Positions 24,955 through 29,770 of a DNA stretch of 29,770 bases are shown here, piece by piece. Under the pieces are notes generated by a model. That model ran no database searches and was not told the origin of the DNA. It saw nothing but the letters and a program-made list of their open reading frames with translations. A program made the translations under genes and the position numbers. Numbering within the stretch: the stretch's first letter is position 1; each line of letters opens with the position of its first letter. Origin of the DNA: JBOFLO01 sp051657905. GTDB taxonomy: Bacteria > Patescibacteriota > Gracilibacteria > UBA1369. Location of the stretch: contig JBOFLO010000009.1 of assembly GCA_051657905.1 (NCBI GenBank), positions 1-29,770 on the forward strand, given 5' to 3'.

Positions 24955-25311
24955 CTATTCAGAAAGCCGATTTACTCTAAAAAATCCTTTCTTCTTAGGT
25001 TTTTTTCCCACCTCATCTTCCATTTCCGCTTCTTCCGAATCCTCTCCCTCAGGCCCATTATCTTCAAATTTACTACGCAATCTCTCTACTAAATCATTAA
25101 CCAATGAAAATCCAGCAGACATTTTCGCCAAAGTCTTTAAAGGTTCAAATACTAAATCTTTAACTCTTCCAGTTGTATTCTGCACATCATCTGTAATTTT
25201 ACGAACATCACGAAGCAATAACACCAAATGCATTAATAATACTGAAATAAATATTACTAAAATAATAAAACCCATTCCCAGCGCAACATATAAGAAATCT
25301 AAACTTGTCAT
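24955..25311 (-). CDS. Small membrane protein downstream of gatB
   Basis: 118 residues. N-terminal membrane helix (GMGFIILVIFISVLLMHLVLLL), an amphipathic stretch (DVRKITDDVQNTTGRVKDLVFEPLKTL) reminiscent of DUF948/YtxG-like proteins, and a highly acidic then basic tail (GEDSEEAEMEDEVGKKPKKKG). The family link is weak. ATG 2 bases after the gatB stop, so it is co-transcribed with gatB. Stop TAG. Confidence 0.6.
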   Translation of the reverse strand: MTSLDFLYVALGMGFIILVIFISVLLMHLVLLLRDVRKITDDVQNTTGRVKDLVFEPLKTLAKMSAGFSLVNDLVERLRSKFEDNGPEGEDSEEAEMEDEVGKKPKKKGFFRVNRLSE

Positions 25312-25313
25312 TT

Positions 25314-26765
25314 TTATTTTTGTAAAAGATTATTTAAAATTTTGTTTACTAAAACAGGATTAGCCTGTCCACGCGTTTCTTTCATTACCAAGCCCATTAA
25401 GGCCTTAAAGGCATTGTCTTTCCCACCCTTGAAATCCTCAACTATTTTGGCATTTCCAGCCACCACTTTTTGGCAAATTTCTTCCAATTCACCTTCATTA
25501 CTCATTGATTTCAAACCTTTTTCCTCAACAATTTTTTCAGGATCACCACCATTTAAATACATTTCTTCAAACACTTCACCCTTAGCAATATTCATCGACA
25601 AACCTCCTTCATTTACCATCTTAATCAGCTTAGCTAAACTCTCTGCTGTAACTTTAATTTGATCAAAACTAGCTCCATCTTTTTTCATTCTTCCAACTAA
25701 AATCGAAAGCACAAAACTCACCGCCTTCTTACTATCTCCAGAAATTTCCACAACTTTATCAAAATACACACTCAAATTTCTGTCTTCTATCAAAAACAAA
25801 GCCTCCGCTTCGGTAATTCCCAATTCACTTAAATAACGCTGATATTTCTTTTCCGGCATTTCTGGAAGTTCAGCTCTCAATTGATCAATAAAATCATTTT
25901 CCAAAACCAAGGCCGGCAAGTCTGGCTCAGGAAAATATCGATAATCCTGAGAACCTTCCTTCTTACGCATAAAATGAGTTTTCCCAGAAATATCATCATA
26001 ACCTACAGTAATATCACTAGTTGGAACTTCATCCTTCAACCATAATTCCTGCTGTCTTTTAATCTCAAATTTAATAGCTGTCTCTAAAGAACGGAAAGAA
26101 TTTAAATTTTTAATTTCCGCACGAGCATGCAACTTTTCTTCACCTTTCACTCGAAGTGAAACGCTGGCATCAAATCTCATCATGCCTTTTTCCATATCCG
26201 CATCACTCGCATCACTATAACGCAATATCATTTGAATAGCTTTAGCGTAAGCCACAGCCTCTTCAGCCGAACGTAAATCCGGCTCACTTACGATTTCCAT
26301 TAACCCAACTCCACAACGGTTAAAATCAATCAAAGTCCCTCCCTGGAAATGCGTCAATTTTCCCGCATCTTCCTCCAAATGCAAACGAGTAATTCGCACA
26401 GTTTTTTTCTCCTCACCAACTTTTATTTCCAAAAAACCCTTTTCACTAACCGGATATTCAAATTGAGAAATCTGATAGCCCTTTGGTAAATCAGGATAAA
26501 AATAATTCTTACGATCGAAATGTGAGTAATTATTAATTTTGCAATTCAAAGCCAAAGCAGCTTTCACACCCTTTTTCACTGCTTCTTGATTCAACACTGG
26601 CAATTGCCCAGGAAAACCCAAACTAACCGGACTTATATTAATATTCGGTTCCTTAGAAAAATAATCCGCACTATCACTACTAAACATTTTAGTATTAGTA
26701 GAAATCTGCGCATGAATTTCCAAACCAATTATTGCTTCTAAATCTTCAACTTTAAAACTGGCCAT
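25314..26765 (-). CDS. gatB: Asp/Glu-tRNA amidotransferase subunit B
   Basis: GatB of the GatCAB amidotransferase, which converts Glu-tRNA-Gln (and Asp-tRNA-Asn) to the amide form when GlnRS or AsnRS is missing. Landmarks: AIIGLEIHAQISTNTKMFSS, HFDRKNYFYPDLPKGYQISQ, LHLEEDAGKLTH, IDFNRCGVGLMEIVSEPD, YRYFPEPDLP, and the C-terminal YqeY-like tail (NAFKALMGLVMKETRGQANP) that binds the tRNA. Length 483 is normal. gatA and gatC are not in the window, so the subunits are split. It heads a pair with the small membrane protein gene. No Shine-Dalgarno before the ATG. Confidence 0.97.
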   Translation of the reverse strand: MASFKVEDLEAIIGLEIHAQISTNTKMFSSDSADYFSKEPNINISPVSLGFPGQLPVLNQEAVKKGVKAALALNCKINNYSHFDRKNYFYPDLPKGYQISQFEYPVSEKGFLEIKVGEEKKTVRITRLHLEEDAGKLTHFQGGTLIDFNRCGVGLMEIVSEPDLRSAEEAVAYAKAIQMILRYSDASDADMEKGMMRFDASVSLRVKGEEKLHARAEIKNLNSFRSLETAIKFEIKRQQELWLKDEVPTSDITVGYDDISGKTHFMRKKEGSQDYRYFPEPDLPALVLENDFIDQLRAELPEMPEKKYQRYLSELGITEAEALFLIEDRNLSVYFDKVVEISGDSKKAVSFVLSILVGRMKKDGASFDQIKVTAESLAKLIKMVNEGGLSMNIAKGEVFEEMYLNGGDPEKIVEEKGLKSMSNEGELEEICQKVVAGNAKIVEDFKGGKDNAFKALMGLVMKETRGQANPVLVNKILNNLLQK

Positions 26766-26833
26766 AACAAAAATAATTTAATTCTGTATTAAATCTACTA
26801 AAAAACGACCTTTTCCACAACCCTTACTTATCT

Positions 26834-27424
26834 CTAAGCCCTATTTTCCTTCTTTAAAAACTCCCCCAACCAAACTTCCAATTGACCAACACCCTCAATA
26901 TTCTTTAATTCTTCATCAACCCAATCCGGCTTATAGCCAAGCTTATTATAACTACGCTCAATTTTATCAAAATAACTTCCTTCCAAACCTAAATCAGCAA
27001 ACCTCTTTCTTCGCAATTCCTCATCTGTTTGCAACCAAATCAATTTATCGACAAATCTTCCCCAATTATTTTTAGCAAAATTATCCGCCTCCATTACAAT
27101 ATTTTCCCCAACATGCACATCCAGAAATTTCTGTACATCATTGGTGATAATTGGATATAAAGAAAAATTAAAAATCTTTAACTTATTATGATCGTTATAA
27201 AGAAACTCAAATAGTTTAACCAATTTTATAAACCCTTTATTATCTAAAAATTCTTCACCAAAAAAATTAATAATTTGCCTATATCCTTCATTCCCCGGCC
27301 ATAATGAAGACTCAATCAAATCATTAATGATCAATTTTTTAAATCCTTTTTGCTCTAACAATTCAGCCATTTCTGTACCAAAACCACCTACATCCGCCCC
27401 AATTCCCAAAATTATTCTTTTCAT
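26834..27424 (-). CDS. CoaE-like (dephospho-CoA kinase fold) protein lacking Walker A lysine
   Basis: 196 residues with the layout of dephospho-CoA kinase or a related P-loop kinase. It has an N-terminal strand-loop (IILGIGADVGGFGTEMAELL), IINDLI (D35, for the IDAD motif), a central NFSLYPIIT segment, ENIVMEADNFAKNNWGRFVDKLIWLQ (for the VxDVPLLFE...VDxVIVV stretch) and EELRRKRFADLGL (lid-like Arg region). The Walker A site, GxxxxGKS/T in active enzymes, reads GADVGGFGT here, with Phe where the lysine should be. The protein is thus probably not a normal kinase. Its ATG overlaps the HEPN-like gene's TGA stop (ATGA), so the two are translationally coupled. Fold call moderate; function unknown. 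Confidence 0.6.
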   Translation of the reverse strand: MKRIILGIGADVGGFGTEMAELLEQKGFKKLIINDLIESSLWPGNEGYRQIINFFGEEFLDNKGFIKLVKLFEFLYNDHNKLKIFNFSLYPIITNDVQKFLDVHVGENIVMEADNFAKNNWGRFVDKLIWLQTDEELRRKRFADLGLEGSYFDKIERSYNKLGYKPDWVDEELKNIEGVGQLEVWLGEFLKKENRA

Positions 27425-27816
27425 AATCCTAAATCTTTAAACCCTTTTTCAAAACTTCTTAAGGCAGACTGAGCCATTGAGCTGGAAAGCTTGAAATCTA
27501 ATTCATGAGCAAGTTTATTGCGCAACTTATGAGCATTCCAAATTCCATCCAAATCACTAAAATGAGCCTTCCCCTGCTTTAATTTCTCCCCAACATTCCC
27601 CGAATATCCACGCTTCTCCAGCAATTTATCCAATATTTTATCAGCATTGATAATCTGATGCCTCATATCCGTATCTTTCTTAATCTCCTGCCATTTCCTC
27701 ATCAAAAATTTCCGATCAGACTCAGCTAATCCTGCTTTTCTAAACGTTTTCAGCCAAACAATAAAAACCACATACGCCACCACTAACCCAATTATTAAAA
27801 TCCACAACCATTCCAT
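27421..27816 (-). CDS. Membrane-anchored HEPN-like protein
   Basis: 131 residues. N-terminal membrane helix (WLWILIIGLVVAYVVFIVWL, 3-22), then a helical soluble domain. The C-terminal helices contain DGIWNAHKLRNKLAHELDF with R99-N-K-L-A-H104, an R-x4-H motif as in HEPN-superfamily RNases and binding domains, followed by a helix SALRSFEKGFKDLG. HEPN proteins often act as toxins or in RNA-targeting immunity, but many membrane-bound relatives in Patescibacteria are uncharacterised. Middle gene of a three-gene cassette: 9 bases after the bPH gene, and its stop overlaps the CoaE-like start. The only TGA stop in the window, followed two codons later by an in-frame TAA. Confidence 0.6.
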   Translation of the reverse strand: MEWLWILIIGLVVAYVVFIVWLKTFRKAGLAESDRKFLMRKWQEIKKDTDMRHQIINADKILDKLLEKRGYSGNVGEKLKQGKAHFSDLDGIWNAHKLRNKLAHELDFKLSSSMAQSALRSFEKGFKDLGL

Positions 27817-27825
27817 AACAATAAA

Positions 27826-28437
27826 TTAAAAATCAATTTCAATTTCCTTCACATCATTGGCATGACGAGTCAACATATCGCCCAACAAATTTTTCAATGC
27901 TCTTACATCCTGCAGATTTTTCGATTCCAAAAATTTTTCCTGAGTTTTAATAATCACACTTTCCAAACGCGCCGGGTGAATTGCATCATCCAAACTAATA
28001 CCAACTTCCCCACCCTGACGATTCACTTTGATATTTCCATAATTAAAAAAAGTTTGAATTAAGCCCCTAAAAGCATAAGAAGTACCTTCAATCATCGTAT
28101 ATTGCAAACGATCCGAAGTTCTATCAAATGGTCCATTCCACTTCACATCAATCAAACTCAAATTAGTAACCAAAATCGCATCAAAATACCAATTAAAGAC
28201 CATTTTATTCAATTCAATCACCCCCCATAGAACCCAAATCAAAAATATAAACCAAATTTCCGGAAACATATACCAAAGGAAAATCGGTATAAAAAATCCA
28301 AAAAATATAATTTTGGCACTCAACTTTATCATCAAAAAGGGATGTCGATGCGCTATAAAAAATATTTTCTCTTCTTCCTCCAAATGTGGAGCAAAAAGCT
28401 TATAAGTTAAATTTTTTCGAAAATCTTTAAATTTCAT
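27826..28437 (-). CDS. Membrane protein with bacterial PH-like domain
   Basis: 203 residues. A cytoplasmic N-terminus with EEEEKIFFIAHRHPFLM precedes two hydrophobic hairpin segments (IIFFGFFIPIFLWYM; IWFIFLIWVLWGVIEL), then a beta-rich domain starting YFDAILVTNLSLIDVKWNGPF and including YTMIEGTSYAFRGLIQTFFNYGNIKV, which matches YdbS-like bPH_2 domains. HP-x2-L at the N-terminus is also typical of that group. A helical tail follows. First gene of a cassette with the HEPN-like and CoaE-like genes. ATG start, no Shine-Dalgarno; a promoter is seen within the divergent region with lepB. Confidence 0.7.
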   Translation of the reverse strand: MKFKDFRKNLTYKLFAPHLEEEEKIFFIAHRHPFLMIKLSAKIIFFGFFIPIFLWYMFPEIWFIFLIWVLWGVIELNKMVFNWYFDAILVTNLSLIDVKWNGPFDRTSDRLQYTMIEGTSYAFRGLIQTFFNYGNIKVNRQGGEVGISLDDAIHPARLESVIIKTQEKFLESKNLQDVRALKNLLGDMLTRHANDVKEIEIDF

Positions 28438-28466
28438 TTTATTTTTGCAGGCTTTATCTACTGATA

Positions 28467-28496
28467 ATTCTACACTTGTCTAAAATCTCAAGTAAA
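28467..28496 (-). promoter_or_regulatory. Promoter of bPH-HEPN-CoaE-like cassette
   Basis: On the minus strand: TTTACT (4 of 6), 18-base spacer, TAGAAT (5 of 6), about 30 bases before the bPH ATG. It overlaps the lepB promoter on the other strand, so the two could compete for RNA polymerase. Confidence 0.45.
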
Positions 28497-28504
28497 GCTA
28501 AATT
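28476..28504 (+). promoter_or_regulatory. Promoter of lepB
   Basis: TTGTCT (4 of 6), 17-base spacer, TAAATT (4 of 6). The -35 box occupies the TTG that would otherwise be an upstream start of lepB, which favours the ATG at 28539. Confidence 0.5.
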
Positions 28505-28538
28505 AATTCTACTGACCAGATTTAATGCTTATTCTTAT

Positions 28539-29285
28539 ATGGGAAACAATCAAAACGAAAATAAAGGCAAGATTTTAAACGCTATTGAGGGAAAATTGGA
28601 CAATAGTAATCTCAATAGAGATCAGAAAAAACATCTATTGGCCACTGCCGATCTTGTCCTTAACTTAATTATTGTTGTTTTCTTCGTCTTTATTGTCCGC
28701 ACATTTTTGATGTCGCCATTTCAAGTATATGGAATTTCCATGTGCAACACCTTGAATTATCAAGACGGGAAATGCCATGACGCCTTTGGCGATTACATTA
28801 TTATCAATAAAAGTTCTTATCTGAATGTTCTCGGTTGGAAAGCTGGAACCCCTCAACGTGGAGACATTGTCGTCTTCCGTCCACCACAAAATAACAATGA
28901 ATTTTATATTAAACGCGTAATTGGCCTACCAGGAGATACCATTAAATTAATTGATGGTAATGTTTATCTTTTTAATAATGAAAATCCTCAGGGCATAAAA
29001 CTTGATGAACCATATTTAAATGAAGAGAATTTAGGCCATACTTTTGCTACGGGCGGAATTAGTGAATTTACCGTACCTGAAAATCAATATTTTGTTTTGG
29101 GAGACAATCGCGAACGTAGTTCAGATTCCCGCTTATGTTTCAAAGAAAGCCCCGGTAGCCCAGGCTGCGAAACCAACGGCATTACACCTTTCTTACCCGC
29201 CGCCAACATAGAGGGCAAAGCCGCTTTAGTTCTCTGGCCGCAGCCAAGAATTATCACCACCCATCAATATCAGGAATTGGAATAG
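28539..29285 (+). CDS. lepB: Signal peptidase I
   Basis: Membrane-bound serine protease that removes signal peptides of secreted proteins, here presumably also that of the pilin-like protein. 248 residues from the ATG. One N-terminal membrane helix (about 36-55), then box B with the catalytic serine in YGISMCNTL (S67), box D with the general base in FYIKRVIGLPGD (K125), and box E GDNRERSSDSR. The serine box is unusual: the common GSMxPT reads GISMCNT. Two cysteines (C69, C79) flank the following loop and two more lie in a Gly/Pro loop (CFKESPGSPGC), possible disulfides outside the membrane. An ORF start at TTG 28476 is possible but overlaps the predicted promoter. Confidence 0.93.
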   Translation: MGNNQNENKGKILNAIEGKLDNSNLNRDQKKHLLATADLVLNLIIVVFFVFIVRTFLMSPFQVYGISMCNTLNYQDGKCHDAFGDYIIINKSSYLNVLGWKAGTPQRGDIVVFRPPQNNNEFYIKRVIGLPGDTIKLIDGNVYLFNNENPQGIKLDEPYLNEENLGHTFATGGISEFTVPENQYFVLGDNRERSSDSRLCFKESPGSPGCETNGITPFLPAANIEGKAALVLWPQPRIITTHQYQELE

Positions 29286-29361
29286 CCGATAAAGTAATAA
29301 ATTCCCATTTTCTTTCTTTCAGTAATTAGAGTAATTTTCTGTGTAAATTTGCCATCAAAAC

Positions 29362-29390
29362 TTGACAATATTGCCTTTTGTTGATAAATT
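29362..29390 (+). promoter_or_regulatory. Promoter of right-edge leader and ORF
   Basis: TTGACA (6 of 6), 17-base spacer, TAAATT (4 of 6). The only perfect -35 with correct spacing I found. It would start a leader of roughly 230 bases before the ATG at 29627. A second TTGACA at 29450-29455 has no good -10. Confidence 0.6.
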
Positions 29391-29462
29391 TTACTCTTCG
29401 AAGTTTAGGCTAAGCAATGATTATGTCTGAAAACAGCCTCTTCTGAACTTTGACAATTAAGA

Positions 29463-29554
29463 AAATAGAGAGTGATTTGCTCGCAAATTTCGTCCAATTT
29501 CAGCAATGAGATTGCACGAATTCGGGTAAATCTACTCTCTATTTGCATTACCCG
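29463..29554 (+). promoter_or_regulatory. Candidate structured 5' leader
   Basis: An 11-base perfect inverted repeat, AAATAGAGAGT (29463-29473) with ACTCTCTATTT (29534-29544), closes a long arm extended inward by GATTT/AAATC with one bulged T. Inside are TTCGT/ACGAA (29489-29493 with 29516-29520) and GCAAT/ATTGC (29503-29507 with 29511-29515). GGGTAA (29524-29529 region) can pair with TTACCC (29548-29553), which would form a pseudoknot or an alternative to the long arm. The stretch lies between a strong promoter and the next ORF, as expected of a cis-regulatory RNA. It fits no riboswitch or RNA family I recognise. This and the rest of 29286-29626 contain no protein gene. Confidence 0.45.
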
Positions 29555-29626
29555 GTCGGCCAGTCGGTCGATCGGAAACAAAAACTTTACGCCCTAGAAA
29601 AGCAAGAGGGCTTCCACGGAGATACC

Positions 29627-29770
29627 ATGGCAAATTCCCCGGACGACAACACTCAAGGAGCGACCAGCCAGGGCTCCCCGGCTGCCGCCGGGGAGCCTGC
29701 CAACCAGTCACCGGAAGCTACCAAGCTGACAGTGACTGACAAGAAACAACTGGGCGGAGGCGATCAACCT
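29627..29770 (+). CDS. GC-rich open frame, 3' end cut by window; unknown
   Basis: ATG with a Shine-Dalgarno-like GGAG 5 bases upstream (29618-29621), the only clear one in the window. The 48 visible codons encode a low-complexity, probably disordered N-terminus rich in Ala, Ser, Pro, Gln, Asp (MANSPDDNTQGATSQGSP...), without signal peptide or known motif. GC over 29641-29760 is 64% (77 of 120), far above the surrounding genes, and codon choice (GAC, CTG, GCC) differs accordingly. A strong hairpin lies inside it. It may be a highly expressed gene, a recently acquired gene, or an assembly join. Function cannot be given from this fragment. Confidence 0.5.
   Translation, partial: MANSPDDNTQGATSQGSPAAAGEPANQSPEATKLTVTDKKQLGGGDQP
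29672..29697. repeat. Perfect 11-bp GC hairpin inside right-edge ORF
   Basis: GGCTCCCCGGC-TGCC-GCCGGGGAGCC: 11 paired bases with a 4-base loop, no T-run after it. A very stable structure about 15 codons into the open frame, where it could slow ribosomes, or it may be a sign that the frame is not simply coding. Confidence 0.8.

Noticed and set aside
25342..25662. 106-codon plus-strand ORF opposite gatB
   Set aside because: Antisense shadow of a well-conserved gene, with no promoter or family signal of its own.
27421..27423. Proof that TGA is a normal stop from the HEPN-like gene
   Set aside because: An in-frame TAA follows two codons later, so read-through would change little. The better evidence for the standard code is the lack of internal TGA in all genes.
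28476..28538. TTG start adding 21 residues to signal peptidase I
   Set aside because: The TTG is part of a likely -35 box (TTGTCT), with a -10 at 28499. The ATG at 28539 gives a normal-length protein.
29450..29455. Second TTGACA near the right edge as another promoter
   Set aside because: No acceptable -10 at 16-18 bases; it would also start inside the predicted structured arm.
1..29770. CRISPR arrays, insertion sequences, integrases, phage genes, rRNA
   Set aside because: None seen. No regularly spaced repeats, transposase motifs or rRNA-like sequence were found on reading through.

Overview
The window is most likely chromosomal DNA from a candidate-phyla-radiation (Patescibacteria) bacterium. 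The evidence is a low-GC, gene-dense backbone with compact genes, a VirB2-like pilin of the type common in these lineages, many small membrane proteins, and almost no Shine-Dalgarno sequences. Of 30 visible stop codons, 22 are TAA, 7 TAG and 1 TGA. No gene contains an in-frame TGA, so the sequence does not show the TGA=Gly code of Gracilibacteria/Absconditabacteria, although TGA stops are rare. A relative of that branch, such as Peregrinibacteria, is possible but not proven.

Layout: (1) 1-2708: the 3' part of a GT4 glycosyltransferase, then a minus-strand pilin/AI-2E transporter pair. (2) 2770-9913: a divergent PLP-binding-protein-like gene and der, a nucleotidyltransferase-fold gene, uvrC with a large insertion, rmuC and tsaC. 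(3) 9919-14068: a VOC-fold protein, tRNA-Leu(CAA), obgE-pth-rplU and an RluD-family pseudouridine synthase. (4) 14151-18754: an operon tyrS, PocR-PAS sensor, recG and a small membrane protein, closed by a bidirectional terminator. (5) 18760-20986: two unrecognised proteins. (6) 21070-24891: elp3 divergent from a Trm9/ALKBH8-like methyltransferase, then a WecG/TagA glycosyltransferase and a small membrane protein. (7) 24955-28437: gatB with a small membrane partner, and a three-gene cassette (bacterial-PH-like membrane protein, membrane-anchored HEPN-like protein, CoaE-like protein without a P-loop lysine). (8) 28539-29770: lepB, then a promoter, a long structured leader and the start of a GC-rich open frame cut by the window edge.

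Much of the window serves translation and RNA modification (Der, Obg, Pth, L21, TyrS, GatB, TsaC, RluD-like, Elp3, Trm9-like, tRNA-Leu), with DNA repair beside it (UvrC, RmuC, RecG). The most interesting candidate is the Elp3/Trm9-like pair, which resembles the eukaryotic two-step route to mcm5U at tRNA wobble position 34. Other points of interest are two enzyme-fold proteins missing their key lysine, a UvrC whose nuclease domain is split by about 150 residues, a structured leader before a compositionally foreign-looking ORF, and convergent genes interlocked through shared TTAA stop codons.
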